A DNA stretch of 64,000 nt from positions 43,605,500 to 43,669,499 of the forward strand of contig OY747710.1 in NCBI GenBank assembly GCA_963556495.2, read 5' to 3'. Position 1 is the stretch's first letter. Each line of letters starts with the position of its first letter. The notes below the pieces were generated by a model. The model saw only the letters and a list, made by a program, of their open reading frames with translations, did not search any database and was not told where the DNA came from. Shown here piece after piece: positions 12,979-25,611 of the stretch. Position numbers and translations under genes: made by a program. Origin of the DNA: Valencia hispanica. Lineage: Eukaryota; Chordata; Actinopteri; Cyprinodontiformes; Valenciidae.

Positions 12979-13016
12979 CCCCCCCCCCCCCCCCCCACCA
13001 CCACCACCACCACCAC
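12979..13016. repeat. Poly-C and (CAC)n tract
   Basis: About 18 C bases run into CACCACCACCACCACCAC. Confidence 0.9.
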
Positions 13017-13456
13017 AAACCATTAATTTTACGGAAAGCCGTTCACAATAAGTATGAGATACTGGGCAGCAGTGTTCAAACGCTTTCTTCCTCCTTTCTT
13101 ATCATAAAGGTCCCACATGTCTTGGCAATATCCCCAAAATACAAAAAAAGAAGATAAATTTGTCCTAATTATGTCTCTCGAACAATGTTGTTTGACGGCC
13201 AAAGACATCAAATTAAATACTGTTTTGATTTTGCAAAAGTGGTGTCAAGGTCTTATATTTTCATTGCAGGTACACTGCCTGATAAATATGAGGGAGAGAA
13301 TAGTAATTATAGGGTGGAAATGACATCAGAAATTAAGCAAATTGTGAAAGGGCTATGCCTTTAAATGGGTTTGAGCCAGGAATTAAAAAGACCATTAACT
13401 GGGAAGAGGCAGGTGTTATCCTCACGGCTCACAACAAAACAAACAGATAGGGGGAG

Positions 13457-13458
<2 letters not shown>

Positions 13459-13540
<82 letters not shown>
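13459..13540. repeat. (GT)n microsatellite
   Basis: About 41 uninterrupted GT units, followed by short GTAGGTGT variants. Confidence 0.95.
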
Positions 13541-13542
<2 letters not shown>

Positions 13543-13990
13543 GTGTGTGTAGGTGTGTTGTTGTGTGTGCTCACCAGGGGAGATGCAGGTGTGTTCCATT
13601 ATCTCAGGAATCCCATGTTACTACCAAGTAGGTGTATTTAGCTGATTCACTTCAGTTTCAGTCTTGTGATAATTTACAATATATATATTTTCAACGAATA
13701 CAGACAACAAGCTGCTGGGGTTATTTCTTAGCTGCGGTTTTAACAGAAGTTGGACAGTTTTAACCAAACATTGGGTCAAAAATGTGACCCGCATTGTTGA
13801 GTAAGAGAATAAACTAGACGGAGCCTCATCACTCTTCAAAGACATTCAGAACCATACAAGAACCAGCTCAGACTTTACTGAACCTCAAGAGCAGGAAATG
13901 TTGAGATGGTATTATATTGTTAATGTCAGAGGTTTGTGCTAATGACTTTATTCCACGCTACATAACATTTTTCACTTAAGACAGCGTTAG

Positions 13991-14105
13991 GCCTCATTCA
14001 CACCAAGTTCAGAACGGTTGCGGTCCGGACAAAAAATATTGAGACCAATCAGAGCATTGTCACTGGCTCTGGTGCTGTGCAGATCCGGATGCGGAGCTTT
14101 TAGCC
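13991..14105. mobile_element. Partial MITE related to 15704-16260
   Basis: GCCTCATTCACACCAAG, GGTCCGGACAAAAAATATTG and GATCCGGATGCGGAGC parallel the left end of the element at 15704 (GCCTGATTTACACCG, AAAAACATTGAGTCCAAT, CGGATGTAGAGC). Only one end is evident. Confidence 0.45.
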
Positions 14106-14577
14106 ACTAGATACTTTATATTGCAAGGCCAGTTTATCTAATATGGTCTTCTATGCACTTCTAGTAAAAAGCTTTCTGGCTGAATCAAAACTCGCTCTCT
14201 GTTGGCCATTGCTAATTGAGTGGAAATGCGTTTAGAAGCTGAAGTAAATAAACTGTCGCCGACCAGAGACGTCACTACAATGGTAGGCAGACCTGCCAGA
14301 AAAGGTCTTTGCAACAGTGACACACCAACTGAGAAGTATAAAAGGAAGAAGTCACCGTCAATACGTGTGCTTGTGGGTGCTTGCTGACAGAGAAATATAA
14401 ACTAGGCTTGTCGGACGCCGTACAGAACCCACACTGTTTTCAGTCCGCAAAACTGTTGTCCTGTTACTGGCACTCTTGCCAGGGTGTACCCTGACTCTTG
14501 CCCAATGAGTGCTGTAAATAGGCATCAGACCCCCCACCCCTCCACACAAAATCTGCAAGGACAAGTTTGTCTAGATC

Positions 14578-14838
14578 AGTGGTCTCCAACCCTGGTCCCT
14601 GAGATCTACTGTCCTTCAGGCTTTAGATGCATCCCTGTACCAACACAGCCAAATCAAATGATTGAATTACCTCTTTAGCATGCCATTAAGTTCGGCAAAG
14701 ACCTGGTAACGTACTAGTCATTTGATTCACCTGTGTGGACACAAGGATGCATCCTGTACTACTAGTTTTAGATATGTCTCTGCTCCAGTACAGTTGATTC
14801 ATATGGTCCAACTACCTTCTTAGCATGACAACAATCTA
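14578..14838. mobile_element. hAT-type MITE copies, cut by a LINE tail
   Basis: GGTCTCCAACCCTGGTCC, TTTAGATGCATCCCTGTACC and TTTGATTCACCTGTGTGG mark a dispersed fish repeat also present at 38520-38755. A second partial unit starts near 14767 (TTTTAGATATGTCTCTGC) and is interrupted by the LINE 3' end at 14839. Confidence 0.5.
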
Positions 14839-15366
14839 TTCAATTCAATTCAGATTATTATTATTACTTATTATTGTTGTATTATATAGCGCCGATTCAC
14901 AGCAGAGGTCATCTCTAGGCACTTAACAAGAATTTATTTCAATACATTTATACAAACATTCCAATCAGTTAAAGAGTTTCCTATTTAAGGAATCCCAGCA
15001 GATTGCGTCAGTCATTGGCGTGAGGTTGGGCCCCGTTGATGCAGACTTTCCAACCACAGCAATCTTTCAGCAATCCCTCATACTGAGCAAGCATGTAGCG
15101 ACGGTGGAGAGGAAAAACTCCCCTTTAACAGGAAGAAACCTCCAACAGAACCAGGCTCAGTAGGAGCGGCCATCTGCCACGACCGTCTGGGGGTTTGAGA
15201 AGACAGAGCAGAGACACAGAAGGAACAGAAGATCTGATATAAGAGAACTTTCTATGTTACAGAAAGTAAAAAGTTGATAACAGGACACAGTGGATGTTCA
15301 GTTACTGGGAGGATCATCCCAGTCGATGCCCCCCGTCCAACAGGGCATTGCAGCTAAGCAGGATAC
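14839..15366 (-). mobile_element. 5'-truncated L2-type LINE, 3' UTR only
   Basis: About 530 bp closely matches the 3' UTR of the long LINE at 28267-28780 in the same orientation, starting at the TTCAATTCAATTCAG tail and including the TAGCGCC box. Similarity stops near GCAGGATACCA. No coding sequence is included. Confidence 0.85.
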
Positions 15367-15703
15367 CATTGTTGTAGAGGATGGATGGACAGACGGACAG
15401 ACGGATGAATGGTATAATTGTAAGTCTCGTAGTCCGAATGCAGTCCTAGGTCTGAATCTTGTCTTACTAATTCTTCTTATGCAGTTGTTGTATTTTCCAG
15501 ACAATTCAGCATTTGTGTTAGGTAAACTGGACAGTTTAAGTTCCCAATGGTTATATGTCTGTCTATATGTATATCTATTGCACTATTGTTGTTCAGCAAA
15601 CCAGGTTAAGGGGTATCCCCTTTTTAGCCCACAGTTTGGAAGCTTTAACGTTACTCTCTTTATGCCATTTAGCTGAAAAGCTAATCCAGTTTGGGGTGTT
15701 TGA

Positions 15704-16260
15704 CGCCTGATTTACACCGGGAGGAAAACGGATGCGGTGTGTACCGCTTCTACAAAGACGAAAAACATTGAGTCCAATAAGGGCATTCACACCGGCTGCT
15801 GTACGGATGTAGAGCTCCGGAAAGTTTCTGCAGCATGAAGTCTATTTTTCCAGGTGCCATATCCGGATTTCCATGAAGTTAAAGAAATTACCATAGACAT
15901 ATATATACGTATATTATGTCTATGGAAATTACATGAGCCAGAGAGGAAATGAGACATGGGCCAGTGAGGTATCTGGTATATTTTAAAAATAAAACACATG
16001 TTACATTTCTTTTCTGGCTTTTTCTTTTATTATTAATGACAGAGATATCAGTTCACATGACAATTCACATTATTTTTACAAGCATATCTTTAACATTTAT
16101 GTAAAATTTTCTCAGTGTGTTGCAAATTATTGCTAAACATTCATTGCTTTCAATCTGTGCTTTCCTGGAGACGTTCCGCACACGAACTGCAGTTGGTGTG
16201 AATGGCAGTCTGTACGGAGGGCGTAGGAAAACCGTTCCACGCTCGGTGTGAATCAGGCGC
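15704..16260. mobile_element. Non-autonomous DNA transposon (MITE), about 560 bp
   Basis: Left end CGCCTGATTTACACCG and right end CGGTGTGAATCAGGCG are near-perfect inverted repeats. The interior has no transposase and contains a 35-bp near-palindrome at 15891-15925. No convincing target duplication was seen, so the superfamily is open. Confidence 0.6.
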
Positions 16261-17160
16261 TAGTGAGAAAGGTGGCAGCATCCCTTCTTCAGAAATGTCC
16301 AGCAAAAACATTAGTAGTGTTAATTATCTGAGAGGGTAGCAAACTAGTGGGACCAATTTCTTAACAAAAGCCGGTGTTACTAAAAGATTCAGTGGTGGTA
16401 CTCAGTAGCCTACCAGGAAAATGGGAGAGCCTCAATTCAGAACCAATCACGACCGCATTCTGAAAGAAAATAGAGCCATATGCAATTTTTAAAACTACTT
16501 TATCAGTTTAAATAGTCCTTTCAACTCTTTGCGAGTTGTTTCTCAACTAGCCATGCTGTATTGGTCCATGCTGGACGAAGCTTTTGCAGGTGTTGCGCAT
16601 CGCTCAAAACACCCTCATATCGTTGAGAAAACGGAATGAAATAAGAAAGATGATGCAACTTTTAAACATATTCGTAATATTAACATGTTTCTAATTCAGG
16701 AACATCCCGTAAAGGTGATGTTTTTTAGGCAGATTAATAAAAAAATTATGGTTTTGACATCCTTGATTGAAACTGATTTGAGCCTAAAAAAATTAAGTCA
16801 CAGTGTCTCAAGAACATGTTCTCTGCTCCTGGTTTGCAACTATGGGTGGAATTCTCTGCCCAATAACAGGCTAATGGTATTAGAATTGTGTAATGTCAAA
16901 GCTTTTTGAACTAGTGGTTAAACGCTGGTATGGGTCCAAATAGGTCACAGTCAGGGAGAAAACATCTACATCTGCTGGTTGATGGTAAAGTGCACAATTT
17001 GCTCACCGGTAGGTTTAGAAACAATATAATATTATGGAAGGAAATAATTTTAGTAATGTTTTGAATGATTTACATTTTTTATTAAGCACCTCTAAGTTCA
17101 TTTTATTATTGCCGTATAATAATTATCAATAATGTACAAAAATAACTCCATCCTTGTTGT
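16261..17160. other. Stretch with nothing recognised
   Basis: AT-rich sequence with only short random open frames (for example 16685-16909). No repeat ends or family motifs were recognised. Confidence 0.55.
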
Positions 17161-17162
17161 TT

Positions 17163-17880
17163 ATCAGAATCAGAAATCAGAAAGGATTTTATTGCCAAAT
17201 GTTGGGTAAGTTTACAACATTAGGAAATTGCTGCGGTACTTTGTGCAAACATACAAGAACAAACAGACAAACACTTAAATAAAAATATAATATGCTAAAC
17301 AGATTGTTATATACATGAGTGCAGGTAACGATCGGTGCAAATCAGACAGGTGCAAAAAACCACAATATGGGTCATGTAAGTGAGCGGGTGGTGGGAACAG
17401 TCTTATGGTTATTGTTCATGAGTCCAACAGCAGAGGGGAAGAAACTGTTCTTATGGCGAGATGTACTGGTCCGAATCGACCGGAGCCTCCTGCCTGAGGG
17501 GAGCAGGTCAAACAGTCTGTGTCCAGGGTGAGAAGGGTTGGCTGTGATCCGACCTGCACGCCCAAGTGTCCTGGAGGTGTACAGGTCCTGCAGAGATGTG
17601 AGTCTGCATCATCATCCGTGTTGGCAGGTTGAATTTCTTCAGCTGCCTCAGGAAGTACATCCTCTGCTGGGCCTTCTTAATGACGGAGGTGATGGTGGGC
17701 TCCCACTTTAGGTCCTGGGTGATGGTGGTAGCCAGGAAGCGGAATGAGTCCACAGTGGTGATGGGGGTGTCAGTCAGGACGAAGGGGGGGAGTGGGGCTG
17801 TGTGCTTCCTAAAGTGTACCACTTTTAAAAAACTCTCAATAGACCTACAGTTATTCAACCTCACTATATCGTCTCATCTC
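17163..17880 (-). mobile_element. 5'-truncated LINE of a second type (CR1/Rex-like), 3' end
   Basis: Minus-strand translation gives the C-terminal part of a LINE ORF2. TVDSFRFLATTITQDLKW and KKAQQRMYFLRQLKKFNLP are followed, in another frame, by LFDLLPSGRRLRSIRTSTSR and then SFFPSAVGLMNNN. The 3' UTR ends at 17163 with a TTCTGATTTCTGATTCTGAT tail. At least one frameshift separates the two coding blocks. It lacks the reverse transcriptase catalytic core. Confidence 0.8.
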
Positions 17881-19286
17881 CATTAACCTTAAAATAGATG
17901 TTCCAGGCATAAAAGTAACACCAGCAGCACAGAGAAGACGTTATTTGGTGGAAAATGTTATGTCACACATAACTATTCCTTTGAAATAGCAGGGCATGTA
18001 CAGTACCTTTTGACAATGGAGATTTGGAGGCTGCTGAGATTTGTGCCCTTCTGTGTGATTCACTTTTGGTTGACAGCCAACAGAAAGGAAGATAGAGCGG
18101 AAGAGAAGGAGAGAGATGGGGATGGAGAGAATTTGAAGAACAGAGGAAAATAGAGCAAATCAGAAGTTGGACAGAAAATATAATGCAAGTAGCTCTTGCA
18201 TCACCAACATTGCCTGCCATGGTTTCAATAACTTAGCACAACTAAGCAACATATTGAAATGATGTTTTTAAAGTGCAGTTCTGCCACTTATGCCAAGAAT
18301 TGGGCAATACAATGATACTGCTGTTACCAGACCTAAAAACATATTCAAGTTTGTTCTCGTTTTCTTTAACTTTTATCAGTTGGTGTTTTATTTTGAGCAG
18401 CCGATTTTTGAAATAGATACTGAAAGGCTTAGCAAAGAAAAATAGACTGAACATATTCCACGTCATTAACACGGCAAATCTTTGCAATAAAAATGGGATC
18501 TGAGTAGTGGGGGGCCTGTGCCCCCAGTAGAGCCCTATGTCTAGCAACGCCACTGTTTGAAGCCGTAAATGAAGCCCAGATAAATTCTGCACATCTCGTA
18601 CCTCCACTTTGGTTAGGTGTGGTCTAACTGAAAAGGTTTTCAAAAGTTTTAAATGCGAACGTTATATGAAAAAGTTCAACGGCCTACTGTAAATACTTTC
18701 CTGTTGTGCAAACAAAGCATTAAAAATCAGCTAATTGTGAGGTAGCTGGACTTCGTTTTTATATTTATATTTATTTTAATATTTAAACTATAAGTTCATT
18801 TTGAGGAAGTGTGGGACAGCACAACCAAAGATTCCTAAATTGACTTAATAACAGAGTTTATTGTCATAGAAAAAAACAAAGTGCGGCCACAAATGTGAAA
18901 ACAAACCCGTTCACTGACAGAGTTACGTCTGCACCCCACGTAACTCTGTTAGAGAATGAAGACTTTGACCAATGATGTTAACACAACCCGGGTTCCATGG
19001 CAGATAATCAATTAATCTTTACAACTAAAGATTCAACCATGATCAAAATTCTTTGCGGAACGTCAACACTTGCTATACCACATATAGTTTCAATCCCAAA
19101 GAAACAGCAGTCAACAGAAATGACTTATAGTTCTCTAATAACTAATTAATTTTCTGTGATTCTGAATCCAGATTGAAAGAACCTGGGTTCTTGCTGTAAG
19201 TAAAGTCTTGCACAGTGACTGCACCTGATTTCAAAAGGCAGAGGACCAGAGTCTCAATTCACCCCATTTTGTGTTGCCATAGTTTT

Positions 19287-19340
19287 TTTTCTTTTCTTTC
19301 TTTCTTTCTTTCTTTCTTTCATTTCTTTTTTTTTTTTTTA
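19287..19340. repeat. (TTTC)n and poly-T tract
   Basis: TTTC units run from about 19290, then a T-run to 19340. Confidence 0.85.
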
Positions 19341-19550
19341 TCAAACCCATGCCTGGTCTTTTCGTGAGCCCAGAGAAATTTAAAGGTGATGAGAGGTCTT
19401 CTGCCTGATAGGACACGAGGCCAGTGTGGTGATCAGACAAAATTACATGAAGTCCCCCCACCCCAGCCCCCACCGCTTCTAGACTACACTTGCCTGCTTT
19501 TATTCTCTCTTCTCATTTAATCAAAGTTCTTGCCGCCTGATGCTGCCCTC

Positions 19551-19706
19551 TCTCTTGGCCAGGTGTCAAACACTTTCCATTGATGTCAATGCGGTGATAA
19601 TCACAAAGTCTATCCACAGATGCCAGCGTGCACCGGCATTTCACTCGGGCACCGCATTCTCTGCCCAACACCTCTGAGGCATGTAAGATTATTTCTCCAA
19701 TCTGAA
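19551..19706 (-). other. Exon-like or conserved-noncoding-like segment, unassigned
   Basis: On the minus strand a good splice acceptor (TTATTCTCTCTTTCAG) precedes an open frame starting IGEIILHASEVLGRECGA and carrying a Cys-rich stretch (KCRCTLASVDRLCDYHR, then NGKC) before a stop near 19515. No donor and no known family were recognised. The same DNA holds a T-box-like half site (AGGTGTCAAA), so it could instead be regulatory. Confidence 0.2.
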
Positions 19707-21374
19707 AGAGAGAATAACCTCCATGAAGGAACCAAATCACAATATAAAGTAATTAAGCACATTATCAACGTGGAGGTTAATTAGTGAGACCTTACACTGC
19801 TGCACCACTGGTAGCATTGCAAACAGACAAATGCTTTCGGTTTTCGTCTGCTTCTGACCAAGCTTACACGCATGTACACACACATGCCCGTCCACACACA
19901 GCACTTGCAGGCGGTTGATTGTCACTGTTTGCTGCTCGGAAATTGATTAAACAACTTGCAATCCAGCTTAATTAATAGAAACTATCTGCAGTTCAATGCG
20001 ACTTAGCCGAAAGTTGTGTCTCGGCGCTGCCCTCCTGTCCTATTTTGCATATACAATAGTCAAAATTAATTAAACTCTATTATACACTGCATGGAATAAC
20101 CTTTTATACAATCTTAGATGTTCTAGTTTATATTGAAAGGTGTGCACATCCAGTGAGCTAATATACTGTTAGCCGGTGTTTATCCTATGACAGAAAAAAG
20201 GACTGCGCCCAGCTGCAATATCACAACAGTGGGATGACAACATGCTCAGCCTCTGTATCTCTGAAGTGCAGCTGAGTCCAAAATGGCACACTGACAACAA
20301 CATACATAGTTGCCGCATAGAGACAAAAGACAAAGCATTCCTAATTATTGACAAGCAACATATATTTACTTTTCCTCATTTGAAAGTGATAAGCCCTTGA
20401 AGCTCCACTCAGTGTCTGCAGTGTGAAGATGTCCCTATCAAAAAACAACAGGCACACCTGTTTATTCAGGAAGACTTGGCAAGAAAACACCAGTCCCCTC
20501 TGCCGCCGCTCGGGGTGAAGCCATTAACTAACTTAACTTTTCTCTCTCTTTTTTTTTTCTTTCACACACACACACATCAAATTTTTTGATTGGTCCTTTT
20601 GTGCTTCATATCTCCTTTCACTAGAAGGGGAGGAAACACACACACACAGGGGTTCAGGCTTCAAACTTACATGTACATTTCATTATCCTTGTTTCAGTAG
20701 TTTTAAAAAGCTTGGCTCTCTAAAGCAGTGATTCATTGGAACTCATACCCTGAGGCTTTGGGCTACAGGAGAAGTTACAGTGAAATGTGCAGCCAGCCTA
20801 TTTATACACTGTATCTCAACTTAACTCAGTTTAACTACAAGGAAAACTCTTTGGAAATAGATGTCCACATTTTTAGTATATCTATTTTGCACCAGAATTG
20901 GATTGTGAATTAGCATCTTGAAGGGGAAAAGAAGTAAACAGAAGCCTATTTCCTGTTTTTGGAAAACCCCGTTTCAAACTCAACAAGCAGATTATCAGCC
21001 AAAAAAATAGAGTAAATTATAGGTTTGAAAAAAAGAAGAAAGAAAAGATTGAGACCAACCTAACCCTGTGTGAAAAAATCCTTGTCTCGTATGTTAAATT
21101 ATGAATTAACCAGTGATTAACCACATTTTTCAGAAAGCTGAGCTCAGTTGGCCACACCTAGGACTGATTAGTGTGTCATCTGTAGATCATGATGGTGGTA
21201 GTGTGATATCTCAACCTGCGTCGCTGTGTAAAGATATGGATGACTTGCAGCAAATGATGGAACTATGAATTCTGCTCCCAAGCAGAGGTGCGTATCAGCC
21301 ACCACTCCATAACCCTAAGCACTCTTGGGATATGCCGCAGGACAATACTGTGAGGCACACCAGCAAACAATACA

Positions 21375-21377
<3 letters not shown>

Positions 21378-21462
<85 letters not shown>
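21378..21462. repeat. Compound (CA)n(TA)n(T)n microsatellite
   Basis: About 14 CA units, then about 20 TA units, then a 16-base T run. Confidence 0.95.
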
Positions 21463-22028
21463 ATTGTAATGGTTACCAGTAGCATCCAATCAGCCCAAAC
21501 TTCTTATTATGTATAAAGCAGATCCACATTGATGAGAAGGGATTTTCCCAACAGCTGTCCATGCTGCATTCAAGTACAGCTGGGATAGTAGGCTTTCAAA
21601 ACATCAAAACAACTCGAAATGGATTTGATCCTGTTTTATTCTCAAATATTGGCACAGTATTATTTAAACATTAACACTGACTGTTTTCAAGTGGTTGTAT
21701 TGTTTGCTACTCAGGCTATGTCTGCTTGTACTATTTTATTTATTTTTTTAAGTCAAATAAAATTTCCTGTCAGTTCTGTATATTTGACATTTTTAGGTTA
21801 GAGAACATGATAAAATCAAATTCATTTCACGAATTGAATTGAAGGAATTCAAGAAAAAAGGTTCTTTGTTAATGCTGATCAAAGCAAAAAAAAAAAAGAA
21901 AGTCATATGCACAATTTTATTTATTTCTCCTGATTAAAGTGAATCAAAAGCATACTGAACCATGACTTTAAAATCCCAAATATGTACCGAACTGTGATTT
22001 CTGTGTACTGTTATACCCCTTTTATATA

Positions 22029-23537
22029 CAATACTGTGCAAAAGTTTTAGGCAGGTGTGAAAAAAATGCTGTAAAGAAAGAACGCTTTCAGAAATATAAA
22101 TAATAGTTGTTTATTTTTATTAATTTACAATATGCAAAGTGAGCAAACAAAAGAAAAATCTTGATCAAATCAATATTTGGTGTTACTACCTTTTGCCTTT
22201 AAACCAGCATCAATTCATCTAGGTACACTTGCACAAAGTCAGGGATTTTCTAGGATTATAGTCAGGTGTATGATCAACCAATTATACCAAACAGGTGCTA
22301 ATGATCATCATTGTCACATGTAGGTTGAAACACAGTCAGTAACAGAAACAGAAATGGTTGTATAGGAGGAGCCAAACTCTGTTACCAAGCTGAGGTTGTG
22401 GAAGATAGTTTCATGTCATGCCAAGATTGAGCACAGCAACAAGACACAAGGTAGTTCTACTGCATCAGCAAGGTCTCTCCCAGACAAAGATTTCAGAGCA
22501 GACGGGGGTTTCAAGATGTGTTGTTCGAGCTCTTTTGAAGAAGCACAAAGAAACGGGCAACGTTGAGGATTGTAGACGTAGTGGTCGACCAAGGAAACTT
22601 AGTGTAGCAGATGAAAGACACATCAAGCTTATTAGCCTTCGAAATCAGAAGATCTCCAGCATTACCATCAGCTCGATACTGGCAGAAACCAATGGGACCC
22701 AGGTACACCCATCTACTGTCTGCAGAAGTCTGGCCAGAAATGGTCTTCATGGAAGAGTTGCACCCATAAAGCCATACCTCCGACGTGGAAATGAGGCCAA
22801 GCGACTCAAGTATGTATGAAAACATAGGAACTGGGGTGCTGAAAAACTACAGCATGTGCTCTGGATTGATGGGTCAAAATTTGAAATATTTGTCTGTAGC
22901 AGAAGGGAGTTTGTTCGGTACAATAATGAGTGTCTGCAGGCAACAGTGAAGCATGGTGGAGGTTCCTTGAACGTTTGTGGCTGCATTTCTGCAAATTGAG
23001 TTGGAGATTTGCTCAGGATTAATGGTGTTGTCAATGCTGAGAAATACAGGCAGATACTTATCCATCATGCAATACCATCAGGTAGGGCTATGCTTGGGTC
23101 CAAATTTATTCTGCAGCAGGACAACGACCCCAAACATACAGCAAAAGTCATTAAGAACCATCTTCATTGTAAAGAAGAGCAAGAAGTCCTGGAAGTGATG
23201 GTACGGCCCCCACAGAGCCCTGAACTCAACATCATAGAGTGTGTCTGGGAGTACATGAAGAGACAGAAGGATGTGAGGAAGCCTACATCCATAGAAGATC
23301 TGTGGTTGGTTCTCCAAGATGTTTGGAACAAAACTACCAGCAGAGTTCCTTCAAAAACTGTGTGCAAGTGTACCTAGAAGAATTGATGCCGTTTGGAAGG
23401 CAAAGGATGGTCACACCAAATATTGATTTGATTTAGATTTCTCTTTTGTTCATTCACTGTTTTTTGTTGATTGATGGAAATAGATGATTAACACAACAAA
23501 GCATTCTTTGTTTCACACCTGCCTAAAACCTTTGCAC

Positions 23538-23544
<7 letters not shown>
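22029..23544 (+). mobile_element. Tc1-like DNA transposon with both terminal inverted repeats
   Basis: Left end near 22029 (TACTGTGCAAAAGTTTTAGG, then CAGGTGTGAAA) and right end to 23544 are inverted repeats of about 31 bp with only a few mismatches, flanked by TA. The element is about 1.5 kb, the normal Tc1 size, and encodes a DD34E transposase on the plus strand (22418-23426). The right TIR abuts a (TA)n tract. Confidence 0.9.
22418..23426 (+). pseudogene. Tc1-like DDE transposase, inactivated
   Basis: The start MPRLSTATRHKVVLLHQQG leads a paired-like helix-turn-helix (residues about 1-60), a GRPRKL AT-hook-like motif and a second HTH. The catalytic core follows: first Asp in LWIDGSKFE, second Asp in QQDNDPKHTA, and Glu 34 residues later in SPELNIIECVW. 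The frame is constant to about 23330 apart from two TGA codons at 22817-22819 and 22997-22999. A one-base insertion near 23327-23332 then moves the tail (RRIDAVWKAKDGHTKY) to another frame ending at 23426. The enzyme would excise and reinsert the element at TA sites. Three lesions make it inactive, though the TIRs could still be mobilised in trans. Confidence 0.88.

Positions 23545-23604
<60 letters not shown>
23541..23604. repeat. (TA)n microsatellite
   Basis: About 30 TA units immediately after the right TIR of the Tc1-like element. Confidence 0.95.
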
Positions 23605-23608
<4 letters not shown>

Positions 23609-25520
23609 GAGAAAATCAAGTCTCTAAGTTGAATACCCTACATAGACCATAAGACAGGGAACGGCTCCTTTTTCACTACAAAGCTCAAAAGCCAGATCAA
23701 GCAGCATTCTTCACTCCTCCCTCCCTATGCTGCCCATCCCGCTGCCCCTCCCCCCATCTCTTTTTTCTTAAATGGCATGAAGGTTGAGATGGCTGGAGTC
23801 CAAGATCATCGCGCCTGAGACCACACAGATGGGGAGAGATAAAAGTTCTCTGTGAGCTGCTCACAGTGCCTGCCATTTTACACAGAAGGAGAAGGGACAT
23901 GATGGGTAGGAGGAGGCAGGAGGAGGAGGAAGAGCTGGTGGTGGGGTGGGGGGAGCCACCTGCGGCCGTGACATCACCACCACCTTATCGCATATCATGT
24001 ATCACCTGCAGCTCCACGTCAAACCCAAAGAGACAGATTTCATCTGTCATCTCTGAGAGGATCTCAATATAATTTACTCTGCTGATCTGACATCCAGAGG
24101 AGAGGAGTAGAGTTGCCAAACCTAATCTTACAGATGAGCACTCTCCTTTTTCTGCCCAGTCATGTCCTTGTGTGCTGATGTGAAGGGGGAGAGGGGCTGG
24201 CGTATCAGATTCAACTGTTATTTGAAAGCAGCATCTTGGGTTAAGTGGCTCTTGTGGTTTCATTTCTCTGCGAACTCGATCCATGTTGGAGTCATCCTGC
24301 TGTTCCCAATGTTCCAAAGAAACGCCACCTGATTTTGTGGATTGAAATATTCCAAAAATGCTAAATAATTGACAGGGAAACCGATGCATGCAAGACATTA
24401 AACTCATTGAATGGAGAAGAGGTTTTCCCTCTTGGGCTTGGCTGGCTCCACCTTCATGGTGTCTGTACTGTCACATACTGCAGGGAAGTGTGGGGAAAAA
24501 AAAGAGATTCTCGTAAAAGCCAGAAGCCAAAAACAGAATTGGTATCAAAAGCATAACCTAATTAGAAGGGCTAATCAACTTTAATGTCTTATTATTTAAG
24601 GGAGAGCAGAAAGATAATTAGTCTTGGGGTTCATACTCCGTTTCTTTGCAGTCACGCTACTAACAAGAGTTGATGCTGTCTAGAATGGCCACCCACGTAT
24701 AAGAGTTAATTGCAGGCCTTTGCCCCCAAGCACCCTTCCAGTCATAGAGACAACAGGAAAATTGGCCATTTCAGCCGGGCTGGTAATCTTTAATATTTAA
24801 CTGCACTTTTGAGAGTCAAATTGTCTCTAAAAACTTTAGAAAAGGGGAACTTGGTATAACCTGCTTTCCACCACGACAGCAAATAGATGTTTTTTAGTGT
24901 GCAAACAAAGACCTTTAAAGGCCATGCTCTGTTTTTTTAGGATGTGGTTAGTTGAGATGATGAAATGGTTATTATAATGAAAATATGCTATTTGCATGGT
25001 AATAAAATATGACCCAGATCCCTATTTATTAGAAATTATATTACCAAACTGGAAACTAATTAGCGTAGCTGGGAGGGTTTAGGCCTCTTTGAGACCTAAG
25101 AAAACAGCCTTATTTTAATTCAGGAACTGATTACTTTACTAAGTTTTTTTTGTTTTGTTTTTTCTTCAACTTTAGCTTATCTGTCTTACTACGACTTGAG
25201 AATAAACAACAGATACATTAGACAGCAATTCGGCATGCTATTGCAAATGTAATCTCCGTTTTATTTAGTTTCTGTTTTACCGGTGTATGCTCTGGGTAAA
25301 AATATCCAAAAACAACTCCTATCGTAGAATTCCAGAGTAGGCTAAACATTTTTCTGTTATTCCTACCACAACAGTGCTATAACAATAGATATTTATCATT
25401 TGGGTAATAAAATAGCCATCCACTCATTGTAGGGTTTAATTTTATCAAAGCACAGACTGATGTCTTCGTCTTAATTTCTTAGAAGATCAAAATATTACGT
25501 CATATCAATAGAAAAAAAAC
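23605..25520. other. Non-repetitive stretch, candidate conserved noncoding DNA
   Basis: No transposon signatures were seen. The sequence around 23985-24410 is of balanced composition and open for 140 codons on the minus strand, with no recognisable domain. Several homeodomain-like TAATTA/TAATTAG motifs occur between 24550 and 25070. Conservation cannot be tested here. Confidence 0.35.

Positions 25521-25521
<1 letters not shown>

Positions 25522-25605
<84 letters not shown>
25522..25605. repeat. (TA)n microsatellite
   Basis: About 41 TA units; it truncates the Tc1-like fragment to its right. Confidence 0.95.
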
Positions 25606-25607
<2 letters not shown>

Positions 25608-25611
25608 GGAG

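Larger units (their letters stand above)
11575..13985. other. Non-repetitive sequence with simple tracts, no gene recognised
   Basis: Contains a C-run followed by (CAC)n at 12979-13016 and (GT)n at 13459-13540. The rest is mostly unique in appearance. Open frames at 12109-12522 and on the opposite strand are short and show no family similarity I can name. Confidence 0.5.
17885..22028. other. Gene-poor stretch with simple repeats
   Basis: Contains a (TTTC)n tract (19287-19340), a compound CA/TA/T tract (21378-21462) and one exon-like segment (19513-19740, listed separately). Elsewhere I see no gene, RNA or mobile element. Confidence 0.5.

Noticed and set aside
23985..24407. 140-codon minus-strand open frame as a gene
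   Set aside because: No domain, no splice context and no recognisable family. Kept only as possible conserved noncoding DNA.
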